NCBI GenBank assembly: GCA_028698175.1
Contig: JAQVDU010000008.1
Span: 1-32,812, forward strand
Reading direction: 5' to 3'
DNA: 32,812 bases
Source: a bacterium
GTDB lineage: Bacteria > Hydrothermota > 32-111
Notes under the pieces: model-generated
What the model was told of the DNA's origin: nothing
Database searches by the model: none
Seen by the model: the letters and a program-made list of their open reading frames with translations, nothing else
Part shown: one piece after another, positions 6,627 through 15,587 of the stretch
Layout of the letters: the number at the start of each line of letters is the position of its first letter
Position numbering within the stretch: position 1 is the stretch's first letter
Program-made: the position numbers and the translations under genes

Positions 6627-9589
6627 GATTTAATGAACTTCTCAAAATAATTCCAGAGACACCCCCCGAAAAATCCGCATGGGGCATGATTCCATTTATA
6701 CTTAAAAAGAGATCTTTGAAAGGAGAGAGGCAGATTATCATTGAGTCCGATTTTGACAAGGCATCTCTTTTAACAGAAAATCTTGAACTCTTCGGCGGCG
6801 ATTCATACCTTTTGGTGGACTCTTCGAATGAGAATTCCGTTTATCAGGCGCTCTGGGGAATTAAGAATAAAATGTCCATTGTTTCTGACTGTGACTTTCT
6901 CAAGCTTAAATTTCCCCATCCGGATATTTTCAAAGAGAGGGGAATTCTCATAAAACGAGGAATGAAGCTTGATATGCCAAGAATGGAGAGCATATTCGAA
7001 TCCTTCTCTGTTGAAAAACAAGACAATGTGTATGAGAGGGGTGAATACGCAGTTAGAGGATTCATACTCGACGTGTACGGAATAGCCGGTCCGCCGGTGA
7101 GAATTGAGCTGTATGATGATACTGTGGAAGATATAAGAGAGATTTCAACGCAGACGCAGGAATCCGTAAATAAGCTTGAAGAATTTTTCATTCCGGAAAA
7201 GTTTTCATCGGATGAGGCGGTGGTTCCGGCATCCGAATTCTTTGAGTCATACAAAACGTACGATATGGAGACTCTCTCTATTGAAAACAATCCCGATTAC
7301 TCAAAGAGCGGGGAACTGAAGCCCCTCTCCCTCGTCTCCGGATCGCTGAGCTCATATTTGGAGGAGAACTACAAAGGCTACAAAGTCTTCATATTCTGCG
7401 CCAATGACTATGAGGAAGAGAGAATAAAAAAGATAACGTCGGTTAATGCTGAGTATTTCAGAGGCAACATTGTATCCGGATTTTCTCTCAATGAAGAAGA
7501 GTGCCTCTTCATAAATGATTTTGAAATATTCTCCAGAAAAAGGTTTTCAAGGTTTTACGAAGTTCCCCTCTCCCCTATAGCTCTTGAGGAGCTTGATTCC
7601 CTTGAAACCGGCGACTTGATAGTCCATCAGACATACGGAGTGGGCAGGTACGCAGGGATAGAGAGGGTCGCCTACGGAGAGAGGTATACGGACTGCATCA
7701 GGATCTTCTATGAGAACAATGACAAGCTCTACGTGCCCATAGACCAGATACGGCTGATAGACAAATACATCGGAGGAAAGGAGAGGGAGCCGAAACTCTC
7801 ATCTCTCTCGAAAAACTCATTTGAAAGACAGAAAGAAAAAGTAAAAGAGTCAGTGAAAAAAATCGCGGGAGAGCTCCTTCGGCTCTATGCGGAAAGGGAG
7901 GTGGTGAAGGGCTTTTCATTTCCCGCAGATGACGAGAAGCAGATAGAGATGGAGGAGATGTTCGAGCATGAAGAGACAAATGACCAGCTGAAGGCCATTG
8001 AAGAGGTCAAGAGAGACATGATGAAGGAAAAGCCGATGGACAGGCTTATATCCGGAGAGGTGGGGTACGGAAAGACCGAGGTGGCGGCGAGAGCCGCTTT
8101 CAAGGCCTATCTCAGCGGCAAACAGACGGCATTCTTAGTGCCCACGACAATTCTCGCCCAGCAGCACTATGAGACCCTTAGGGACCGTCTCCAGAATTTT
8201 CCCGTAAAAATACAAACCCTCTCGCGCTTTCGAAGCGAGAAGGAGAAGAAAGAGATAAAGAAACAGATAAAGGAGGGTGACGTTGACATTGTTATAGGCA
8301 CGCACGCCCTTCTTTCTAGCGACATAGAGTTCTTCGATCTCGGGCTTTACATTGTGGATGAAGAGCACAGGTTCGGAGTCAAGCAGAAAGAAAAGATTAA
8401 AGAGATAAAAAAGAACATTGACGTCCTCGCAATGTCTGCAACACCGATTCCGAGAACTCTTGAGATGGCTCTGACCGGAATAAAGGATATTTCAAACATA
8501 ATGACCCCGCCGGCCGGAAGAAAGGCGATAAAGACATACGTGGTGAAATGGTCTGAAGACACGGTCAAGAGCGCGATTCTCAAAGAGCTCTCGCGGCAGG
8601 GACAGGTTTATTTTCTGCACAACAGGATAGAGACACTTAAAAGCGTAGAAGAGAAGCTTAAAGAACTGCTTTCGGAAGTGAGCATTGTCTCTGTCCATGC
8701 GCAGATGCACTCCTCCGAGATTGAAAAGAAGATGCGCTCCTTCAGGGAGAGAGAGTTCGACCTTCTCCTTTCCACGGCGATAATAGAATCCGGAATAGAC
8801 AATCCCAATGTCAATACGATGGTTATAAACAGGGCTGACATGTTCGGTCTGGCGGAATTGCACCAGCTGAGGGGAAGAATAGGACGGTCCCACAGGGAGG
8901 CATACTGCTATCTTATAGTGCCGGAGAAGGAGAGGATAACGGAAAATGCCAAAAAGCGCCTCTCCGCCTTCAAGTCATACTCCTCTTTGGGGGCAGGAAT
9001 AAACCTCGCCATAAAGGACGTGGAAATGAGGGGCGCCGGAAAGATACTCGGAACAGAGCAGCACGGATTCATAGGAAGCGTGGGATACTCTCTCTATTTT
9101 AAAATCCTGAATGAAGCGATTGACGAGGTTAAGGGAATTAAAAAAGCATCACTTATTGAACCGACGATAAACATCCCGGGGCGCACGTTTGTTCCGGATG
9201 CGTTTAATCTCACCAAGAGCGGCAAGATGAAGCTGTACAGAGATATCTCCATGATAGCAAAGCTTGAAAACGTCGAAAAGGAGAGAGCAAGATTCATTGA
9301 CAGATACGGAAAGATGGTTGAGGAGATAAAAAACATCTTTCTTATGCAGGAGATGAAGATTATCTGCAAGGAGAAGCTTATAGGCAAAGTAGAGATGCTT
9401 GGTCATAACCTTTACATAGAGTTCATGGTCGGATACGAACCCGACTTAAATCTTCTAAGGCCGCTTCTCTCTAAGATTGAAAATCCCATAGAACTCCGCC
9501 ATCAGCCGTCCTTTACGATTGTCGTCAAAGAGGTTGATGCCACTGGGATTTTCGAGTTTTCCAATAAGCTCTTGAAAAGTTTGTTATAA
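6620..9589 (+). CDS. mfd: transcription-repair coupling factor Mfd
   Basis: A 989-residue Mfd, which removes stalled RNA polymerase at DNA lesions and recruits UvrA. Domains in order: a UvrB-like N-terminus (EYAVRGFILDVYG and RIELYDD near 140-180), a CarD-like RNA polymerase-interacting domain from about 330 (GDLIVHQTYGVGRYAGIE, then LYVPIDQIRLIDKYIG), and the translocase core. The core has Walker A GEVGYGKT (about 479-486), DEEH (579-582), SATPIPRTL (about 606) and QLRGRIGRS (about 748). A TRCF C-terminal domain follows. It is some 150 residues shorter than E. coli Mfd, mostly before the CarD-like domain. The ATG at 6620 has no good ribosome-binding site. The parvulin genes follow after 32 bp. 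Confidence 0.96.
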   Translation: MSRFNELLKIIPETPPEKSAWGMIPFILKKRSLKGERQIIIESDFDKASLLTENLELFGGDSYLLVDSSNENSVYQALWGIKNKMSIVSDCDFLKLKFPHPDIFKERGILIKRGMKLDMPRMESIFESFSVEKQDNVYERGEYAVRGFILDVYGIAGPPVRIELYDDTVEDIREISTQTQESVNKLEEFFIPEKFSSDEAVVPASEFFESYKTYDMETLSIENNPDYSKSGELKPLSLVSGSLSSYLEENYKGYKVFIFCANDYEEERIKKITSVNAEYFRGNIVSGFSLNEEECLFINDFEIFSRKRFSRFYEVPLSPIALEELDSLETGDLIVHQTYGVGRYAGIERVAYGERYTDCIRIFYENNDKLYVPIDQIRLIDKYIGGKEREPKLSSLSKNSFERQKEKVKESVKKIAGELLRLYAEREVVKGFSFPADDEKQIEMEEMFEHEETNDQLKAIEEVKRDMMKEKPMDRLISGEVGYGKTEVAARAAFKAYLSGKQTAFLVPTTILAQQHYETLRDRLQNFPVKIQTLSRFRSEKEKKEIKKQIKEGDVDIVIGTHALLSSDIEFFDLGLYIVDEEHRFGVKQKEKIKEIKKNIDVLAMSATPIPRTLEMALTGIKDISNIMTPPAGRKAIKTYVVKWSEDTVKSAILKELSRQGQVYFLHNRIETLKSVEEKLKELLSEVSIVSVHAQMHSSEIEKKMRSFREREFDLLLSTAIIESGIDNPNVNTMVINRADMFGLAELHQLRGRIGRSHREAYCYLIVPEKERITENAKKRLSAFKSYSSLGAGINLAIKDVEMRGAGKILGTEQHGFIGSVGYSLYFKILNEAIDEVKGIKKASLIEPTINIPGRTFVPDAFNLTKSGKMKLYRDISMIAKLENVEKERARFIDRYGKMVEEIKNIFLMQEMKIICKEKLIGKVEMLGHNLYIEFMVGYEPDLNLLRPLLSKIENPIELRHQPSFTIVVKEVDATGIFEFSNKLLKSLL

Positions 9590-9590
9590 T
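9582..9590 (+). promoter_or_regulatory. possible extended -10 promoter for the parvulin operon
   Basis: TGTTATAAT fits the TGnTATAAT extended -10 form and overlaps the mfd stop codon. No matching -35 box is present. It would place a start near 9597, ahead of AAGGAGG before the gene at 9622. Confidence 0.4.
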
Positions 9591-9621
9591 CTGATAAAAT
9601 AAAAGATTAAAAGGAGGTTCA

Positions 9622-11295
9622 ATGGTCAGACGCTATATAGTAGCAGCAATGCTTCTAACGGTGATTCTTTCATTCGCAGGATGCGCGCAGAAGGATTATC
9701 CACTTGCCGAAGCAGGGGGAAAGGTCTTTTATGCCAGCTATTTCAAAAAATTATTTGTGCCGATGCCTAATGCAACGTTTGAAGAGAACAAGGCAAAGGC
9801 TGACCAGGTATTTGAAAACACGCTGAAACAGATAACAGCATACGCATACCTTGAAAAGAACAATATGGTGCCGGAAAACGTTCTTCAGATGAAGGTGCAG
9901 CAGGAGAACAACAAGCTTATAGAGTACGTCTACAAGCAGGAGGTTCTTGACAGGGTTAAAGTGAGTGAAAAAGAGATATTTGAAACATACAAGCGCCAGA
10001 AGACAACAATATGGTCGCAGCACATCCTTACAAAGGAAAAAGAGCTTGCCGACAGCATTTACGGCATCCTGAAAAGGTCCCCGGAAAGGTTCGGCGAGAT
10101 GGCCGCCCTCTTCTCTGAGGATACAAACAACAAAAACAATGAAGGCAATCTCAGGGAGTTTTCAGGCGGCACGTTTGTCAAAGAGTTTGAGGATGCATGC
10201 ATGAAGATGCCTGTCGGAGTGATTTCCAAGCCGGTCAAGACGCCCTTCGGATATCACATTATCAGGGTGAACAAGCGCGAACTCAAGGACATGTCTAATT
10301 ATGCCAATGAGAAAAAGGCGATAGAGGGAAGTTTGAAAAAGAAGCTGACCAATGATGAGGTTGTGAAGAGCGAAAAGAGGCTGCGCGACCTTGCGAAGAT
10401 GAACATAAGCGTTGAGAACATAGGAAAAGTTTTAAGCGCTCTAAAGAGGGACTCTCTTGGAAACGTGGTGCTTGATTCAATGGGTACAGAGAAGGATTTG
10501 GTAGTCGTGAGCTCAGCTCTCGGCAAATGGAACATAAAGACGGTAGACAGCATAACTGCCGCTGAGGGTTTCGGAAAGGTTCCCTACAACAGCCCTGACG
10601 CGCTCAAGAACCACATTGACAGGCTCGTCTTCTTCAAAACAATATACGAGAAGGGCCGCAGGATGGGAGCAAACATGACCGGAGATTTCAAAAAGGACAT
10701 TGAGCTCAAGATGGCAATAGTGACAGAGCAGCAGATAGTAAAAGACATCCGCTCGAGCATTGAAACAAACAATGATATTCTCACCGAATATTACAAAGCA
10801 AACCTTGCAAAATTCACTGAAAAGGGAAGGGTGGGAATCTATATAATGGTCAATGACGACTCCATGAAAGTGCAGATGGTCAAGGATTCTCTGCAGAGAA
10901 AGAATGATTTCAGACACTTCTCAAAACTTTATTCCAAGGTGAAGCCGAAGGAATTTTCAAAACCGGATTATTATATCTATACGGAAGATGACACAACCGG
11001 ATATTATAAGGCGGCTGTCGCGCTCGGAAAAACAAACAAAGTGTCAGGAATATTCAAGAATGAAAGCGGCTACAACATGATAAAAGTCATGGATTTAACC
11101 CCGCCAAAACCGGCAGAGCTCACAGAAACATTCATAAACGGCACTCTTAAAAATGAATATCTGAAGACAGTCACAGATTCAATAACAAACGCAGAATATG
11201 AAAAAGCCAAAACAGAGATGAAATTCGTCGTATATAAAGAAAAATACGAAAAATTGCTTGAAGAAATATTATCAAATACCAAGGAGACAAAATGA
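9622..11295 (+). CDS. parvulin-type peptidyl-prolyl isomerase lipoprotein (PpiC/SurA-like)
   Basis: A 557-residue lipoprotein: signal peptide with lipobox SFAGC (Cys21), a SurA-like helical region, then a parvulin domain at about 131-218. That domain has SQHIL at its start, a FGEMAALFSED helix and FGYHIIRV at its end, so both characteristic histidines are present and isomerase activity is plausible. Residues 380-530 look like a second, degenerate parvulin-like region without these histidines. It probably assists folding of exported outer-membrane proteins from the periplasmic face of a membrane. A strong AAGGAGG precedes the ATG. It is the first of three related genes joined by overlaps. Confidence 0.88.
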   Translation: MVRRYIVAAMLLTVILSFAGCAQKDYPLAEAGGKVFYASYFKKLFVPMPNATFEENKAKADQVFENTLKQITAYAYLEKNNMVPENVLQMKVQQENNKLIEYVYKQEVLDRVKVSEKEIFETYKRQKTTIWSQHILTKEKELADSIYGILKRSPERFGEMAALFSEDTNNKNNEGNLREFSGGTFVKEFEDACMKMPVGVISKPVKTPFGYHIIRVNKRELKDMSNYANEKKAIEGSLKKKLTNDEVVKSEKRLRDLAKMNISVENIGKVLSALKRDSLGNVVLDSMGTEKDLVVVSSALGKWNIKTVDSITAAEGFGKVPYNSPDALKNHIDRLVFFKTIYEKGRRMGANMTGDFKKDIELKMAIVTEQQIVKDIRSSIETNNDILTEYYKANLAKFTEKGRVGIYIMVNDDSMKVQMVKDSLQRKNDFRHFSKLYSKVKPKEFSKPDYYIYTEDDTTGYYKAAVALGKTNKVSGIFKNESGYNMIKVMDLTPPKPAELTETFINGTLKNEYLKTVTDSITNAEYEKAKTEMKFVVYKEKYEKLLEEILSNTKETK

Positions 11296-12161
11296 AGAAG
11301 AACAACACGGTCGTAATTTTACTGGCGGTTGCAATAATTCTTGTTCTTGCAATAGCATATCTTGTCACAAACAGCAATGCCAAGTCCTCATTTGTGGCAA
11401 CCGGCAAACAGCTCGCCAAGGTAAACGGAGAGCCGATAACAGAGGAGCTGGTAAACCTTGTCATGCAGGGCGGCCAGCTGACCGAGGAAAACAAGAAAGT
11501 TGTGATAGACGAACTTGTGGACAATTTCATAGTTTATAACGAAGCGGTGAAGGCTGGAATGGACAAGGACCCTGCAATCGTGAATCAGCTTGAAATGCAG
11601 AAGCGCCTTCTGATTGCGAACAAATTCATGGAAAAAAAGATAACTGAGCTTGAACCCATTAAGGAAGAGGACATAACCGCATACTATGAGAACAACAAAG
11701 AGAAGTTGTCAAAAAAACTGAAGCTCGGCATCATAGTCCTTGCCCCGAATCCGTCCTATGCGGATTCAATATACAAATTGATCAAATCAGGCAAGAAATC
11801 CTTTGAAACCGTCGCGAAAGAGGTCTCTCTTGACCAGGCAACTGCCAAAAACGGAGGCATTCTGCCTGATTACGTGGTTTACAAACAGTGGGCTTCAAAC
11901 GGATTTGCAATTCTCGATTCAATGGCATTTTCTCTTCAGAAGAAGGGCGACGTCTCAGCGCCTTTCATGGAGCTCAACGGAGCCATGATGCTGGTTAAAC
12001 TTGTTGACTATCTCCCCTCAAACATTGACGCAGCTTCAGGCAAGGGATATCTTCTCAATCTTCTCTATGCAGAGAGAAACAGAACATATATAGCATCATT
12101 TGTCAGCACCTTGAAGGACAAATCAAAGGTGGAATACATTGAGTCCCAGCCGCAGCAGTAA
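11292..12161 (+). CDS. membrane-anchored SurA/PpiC-like protein with degenerate parvulin domain
   Basis: A 289-residue protein with one N-terminal hydrophobic segment (about residues 6-25) that is either an anchor or an uncleaved signal. A SurA N-terminal-like helical region (VNGEPITEELVNLVM onward) follows, then a parvulin fold at about 145-240. The two active-site histidine positions are missing: the first strand reads KLGIIVL and the last NGAMMLVKL. It is therefore more likely a chaperone than an active isomerase. It overlaps the preceding gene as ATGA with GGAGA upstream, and the next gene overlaps its end by 23 nt. Confidence 0.8.
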   Translation: MKKNNTVVILLAVAIILVLAIAYLVTNSNAKSSFVATGKQLAKVNGEPITEELVNLVMQGGQLTEENKKVVIDELVDNFIVYNEAVKAGMDKDPAIVNQLEMQKRLLIANKFMEKKITELEPIKEEDITAYYENNKEKLSKKLKLGIIVLAPNPSYADSIYKLIKSGKKSFETVAKEVSLDQATAKNGGILPDYVVYKQWASNGFAILDSMAFSLQKKGDVSAPFMELNGAMMLVKLVDYLPSNIDAASGKGYLLNLLYAERNRTYIASFVSTLKDKSKVEYIESQPQQ

Positions 12162-13422
12162 GATTTTACTGATTCTTTCGCTTATTTCGTCATTCATGAT
12201 TTTGTCCGCATCCGAAAACGGTGCGGACAAAATCTTTGCATTTGTGAATGACTCGATAATTCTGAAATCAGAGTATGACCAGAGGATGGCGATACTTGAA
12301 AATACCACTCTCTTTTCGAAAGAGGATGCGGATTCCCTCAAAAGAGAGATGCTTGACATCATGGTAAATGACAAAATACTCCAGATTATAGCTGACAAGG
12401 ACTCAATATCGATAGACACAAACCTCCTCACTGAGGACGTCGAAAGAAGAATCTTTGAGGCGAAAAAGAACTTTAAAAGCGACGAAGAGTTTTTATCTTA
12501 TCTTAAACAGAACAATCTGACAGAGGAAGCTCTTAAGAAAAACTATCTTGACCAGGCGATGAAGATGGCTTTAAAACAGCAGATAATAGTGAAAAATCAG
12601 CTGAGCATCACAGTCAATGAAAATGAGATGAAGAGTTTCTATGAAGAGAACAAAGATTCCTTCTTCACTCCGCTCTCCGCAGACCTTTACCACATAACGG
12701 TTGTAGTGCAGCCGGATTCTGCGGCGATGTTCGCGGCTCTTCAGAAAATTGAATCTGTTTTCATGTACGTAAAATCGGGGAATGACCTCGGTGAAGCGGC
12801 AAAAGATTACTCTGAAGACAAATCCGCCAAGAACCGCGGAATAATCGGCTACGTAAAATATACGGACCTTCCGTCAGAACTGGCCGCCTTTCTTTACATG
12901 AACATGAATGAGGATACTCTTCTCGTAACACAGTCGCGAGAGGGCTTCCATTTGATAAAGATTCTCGGAGCCAAGGCCGATTCAGTGAAATTTCAGCAGG
13001 TGCTTGTAAGAATGCCTGCAACAAAGAGCGACTCTCTTGATGCCAAAAAGAGAGCCGAGTATGTGGTGAATGAGATAAAATCAAACAAGCTTTCATTTGA
13101 AGATGCGGCAAAAAAGTACTCTGACGACCCTTCAACGAAGAGCGCCGGCGGATTTCTCGGAAGAGTCGCCATTGAAATGCTGTCAGATGATATAAAGGAA
13201 TCCCTAAAGAATCTTGAACCCGATTCCGTCTCAAACGTCATACTCGGAGATTTCGGTTATGAAATATTCATGATGAGAAACAAAGAGGGCGGGTACGTAA
13301 GCGAATACAAGGATATAAAGAACATGATTGCCTCTATTATTGAAAACACAAAGGTTGAGAAGGAGATAAACAGGCTTATCGATAAGGAGAGGAAGAGAGT
13401 CTTGGTGAAAGTCCTTGAATGA
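12139..13422 (+). CDS. surA: SurA-type periplasmic chaperone / peptidyl-prolyl isomerase
   Basis: A 427-residue protein, the same size as E. coli SurA, with the same architecture: signal peptide (cleavage probably after ILSA, residue 24), SurA N-terminal domain (about 30-165), and two parvulin domains (about 182-276 and 284-381). The C-terminal helix returns to the N-terminal domain. The first parvulin domain keeps LYHITV and GFHLIKI histidines (185 and 271). The second has lost them (FQQVLV, GYEIFMM). The start is a TTG at 12139 with AGGTGGA 5 nt upstream, overlapping the previous gene by 23 nt. Immediate coupling to pdxA mirrors the surA-pdxA order of enterobacteria. Confidence 0.87.
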   Translation: MSPSRSSKILLILSLISSFMILSASENGADKIFAFVNDSIILKSEYDQRMAILENTTLFSKEDADSLKREMLDIMVNDKILQIIADKDSISIDTNLLTEDVERRIFEAKKNFKSDEEFLSYLKQNNLTEEALKKNYLDQAMKMALKQQIIVKNQLSITVNENEMKSFYEENKDSFFTPLSADLYHITVVVQPDSAAMFAALQKIESVFMYVKSGNDLGEAAKDYSEDKSAKNRGIIGYVKYTDLPSELAAFLYMNMNEDTLLVTQSREGFHLIKILGAKADSVKFQQVLVRMPATKSDSLDAKKRAEYVVNEIKSNKLSFEDAAKKYSDDPSTKSAGGFLGRVAIEMLSDDIKESLKNLEPDSVSNVILGDFGYEIFMMRNKEGGYVSEYKDIKNMIASIIENTKVEKEINRLIDKERKRVLVKVLE

Positions 13423-14345
13423 AGAAGATTCTCGTTTCAATGGGAGAGGGCGGAGGAGCCGGGATAATTCTTCTCTGCGATGCGGCAAGAAAAAACAAAG
13501 ATATACTCTTTGAACTTGTCTCAGATGAAAAAGCGCTTAAGGATTATTGCCGAAAGACGAAGATATCTCTTCCTGAAAACATCTCTCTGATACAGACAAA
13601 AGCAAAAAATTTCCGATTGATTCCGGGAAAGCCGACAGGAGAGAGCGGCAGACTTGCCTTTGAATCATTGAAAGAATCCGTTGACATAATTTCAGCGACT
13701 GAAAATGAATATCTCGGACTTTTGACGCTTCCAGTCATAAAGAGCAGCATGAATGTTTTTTGCAGGGGGTTTTCCGGACACACCGAGTATCTCGCAAAAA
13801 GAGAGAAAAGAAGAGCGGCGATGCTCCTTTATTCAAAAAAAATTTCAGTTGTTCCCCTGACTACCCATGTGAATCTTTCAAGGGTTTCAAAGCTTATAAA
13901 TTTTGAAACAGTGAATGCGCAGATGAAGGCGGTAAAGGACTTCTACTCGGAGAGACTGAAAAAAGAAGGAAAGTTCGCGATCCTGTGCGTGAACCCTCAC
14001 TGCTCTGACAATAATCTTCTAGGTTATGAGGATGAGAATCTGAGAAAGATTGTTTGTCGTTTAAAGAAACATTTCAATCTTGACGGACCTCTTTGCGCGG
14101 ATTCGGCATTCACTTCTGAGAATTTGAAAAGATACGACGTCTTCTTCGGTATGTACCATGACCAGGTTCTGATTCCCTTTAAAATGGTTTCATTCAACAG
14201 CGGAGTGAATGTGACCTGCGGACTGACTTACCTGAGAGTCTCTCCCGACCATGGGCCTGCATGCGACAGGGTCTTTTCGAATGAACTTGATTCAGGCTCT
14301 ATTCTGGAATCCGTCAAACTGCTTTTAAAAGTCAAGAAGAGTTGA
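13419..14345 (+). CDS. pdxA: 4-hydroxythreonine-4-phosphate dehydrogenase family protein
   Basis: A 308-residue PdxA homologue, an NAD-dependent enzyme of pyridoxal phosphate synthesis in its characterised form. Conserved blocks include GKPTGESG (70-77), FSGHTEYLA (H121), TTHVNLS (H150), VNPHCSDNNLLGYEDE, GMYHDQVLIPFK (H247) and RVSPDHGPACD (H278), so the metal-binding histidines appear kept. The N-terminal loop, normally GDPAGIGPE, reads GEGGGAGII, and the protein is about 20 residues short. It is therefore either a divergent PdxA or a related dehydrogenase with altered substrate. The ATG overlaps the surA stop as ATGA. It converges with the minus-strand gene next door, 3 bp away. Confidence 0.8.
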   Translation: MKKILVSMGEGGGAGIILLCDAARKNKDILFELVSDEKALKDYCRKTKISLPENISLIQTKAKNFRLIPGKPTGESGRLAFESLKESVDIISATENEYLGLLTLPVIKSSMNVFCRGFSGHTEYLAKREKRRAAMLLYSKKISVVPLTTHVNLSRVSKLINFETVNAQMKAVKDFYSERLKKEGKFAILCVNPHCSDNNLLGYEDENLRKIVCRLKKHFNLDGPLCADSAFTSENLKRYDVFFGMYHDQVLIPFKMVSFNSGVNVTCGLTYLRVSPDHGPACDRVFSNELDSGSILESVKLLLKVKKS

Positions 14346-14348
14346 TAA

Positions 14349-15587
14349 TCACCTTTCAAGAAAAACGACAGTCTCAAAATGCATCGTGTTGGGAAACATG
14401 TCGAATAAGGCTATTTCTTTGATTTGAAATCCGCTCCCTGACGCCAAAGTTATGTCCCTTGACATTGTCGCGGCATCGCAGGAGATGTATATTATCTGTT
14501 TGGCTGTGGAGTCAAAGATTCTTTTCATTGCAATCGGGTGCACTCCCTCTCTTGGCGGGTCTATTATGCAGACGTCAAAATAATTATCTTCAATCTCAAG
14601 CTTGTCGTCAATGAATTTGCGCACGGAGTTTACGTTTTTTATTTTGTTTTCGGAAATGTTCTTTCTCATGTGGTAAACTGATGCTTTGTTGGATTCTACG
14701 GCAACAATCTCTTTAAAAAAATCGGAAAAGAGTATTGAATATATCCCCACTCCCGAGTAGAGGTCGAGCAGTCTATTCTCTTTTTTTATGCGGGAGCGGA
14801 GAAAGTCGCATATTTTTGCCCCTATATTTGGGTTGACCTGCATGAATGTCGAATACGAGTAGGAAAAAACTCTTCCGTCAATCGTGTCTGTGAGGGATGC
14901 CTTGGACTTGAGATAGAGAGGGGTCTTGTTTTTAAGAACGGCAACTATATTATCGGCGCAGACTGTTCTCATGAACGGCGGCAGCTGGTCTTCTCTGTCG
15001 CAGTCAGTATAGAATGCCACGAGCGTTCTGTTGAAGTTAGACGACTTTATGACTATCCTGTCTGTGCGCGAATCAAAAACAATCTTCTCTCTGATATCCT
15101 TTAAAACGTCATTTATGCTCTGTGAGCATAGCAGACACTCTTCAATACCAATCAGAGAGTCGGACTTTTCCCTCAGAAGTCCCACCAGCCCATCCCTTAC
15201 GGAGAGGGTTACCTTGTTTCTGTAACTGAAAGGGGAGAGAGCTTCGCACAATATTTCATCTTTATAATCTATCTTTGCGTTTTTATAGAGAAGCTCTCTT
15301 AAAACAATCCGCTTTATCTCCTTATGGTGTTTGAAGTCAATATGCTGGAGAGAGCATCCTCCGCATTCTCCATAGTACCTGCATTTGGGCTCTGCGCGCA
15401 TCGGCGACGAAGTCAAAACGGATACAATCTCAGCTTCCGCATGATTCTTCTTTCTCTTTGTCTCCAAAACCTTCAGAACGTCAAGCGGTACGCCGCCCTT
15501 GACAAAGTATGCCATTGTACCGGCTCTTCCGATCCCTCTTCCGTCAGAGAGAAGCTTCTCGATTGTGATTATTAATTCCTGAGTCAT
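14349..15587 (-). CDS. rlmD: 23S rRNA (uracil-5-)-methyltransferase, RlmD/RumA type
   Basis: A 412-residue member of the TrmA/RlmCD family. An N-terminal TRAM domain (1-60) is followed by CRYYGECGGC (Cys69, 75, 78), with Cys151 the likely fourth ligand of the [4Fe-4S] cluster seen in RumA. MQVNPNIG (249-256), the SAM site LDLYSGVGIYS (274-284), IIDPPREGVHP, the nucleophile in YISCD (Cys370) and HFETV (Glu405) complete the catalytic set. It should methylate a uridine of 23S rRNA at C5. The exact position (1939 or 747) cannot be assigned. It overlaps the upstream ChaN-type gene by 4 nt, so the two are cotranscribed. Confidence 0.92.
   Translation of the reverse strand: MTQELIITIEKLLSDGRGIGRAGTMAYFVKGGVPLDVLKVLETKRKKNHAEAEIVSVLTSSPMRAEPKCRYYGECGGCSLQHIDFKHHKEIKRIVLRELLYKNAKIDYKDEILCEALSPFSYRNKVTLSVRDGLVGLLREKSDSLIGIEECLLCSQSINDVLKDIREKIVFDSRTDRIVIKSSNFNRTLVAFYTDCDREDQLPPFMRTVCADNIVAVLKNKTPLYLKSKASLTDTIDGRVFSYSYSTFMQVNPNIGAKICDFLRSRIKKENRLLDLYSGVGIYSILFSDFFKEIVAVESNKASVYHMRKNISENKIKNVNSVRKFIDDKLEIEDNYFDVCIIDPPREGVHPIAMKRIFDSTAKQIIYISCDAATMSRDITLASGSGFQIKEIALFDMFPNTMHFETVVFLER

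Noticed and set aside
8492-8893. 133-aa minus-strand ORF inside mfd
   Set aside because: Antisense shadow over the helicase motifs.
12761-13234. 157-aa minus-strand ORF
   Set aside because: Lies inside surA, in antisense. Composition is Arg/Ser/Leu-rich with no motif or ribosome-binding site.
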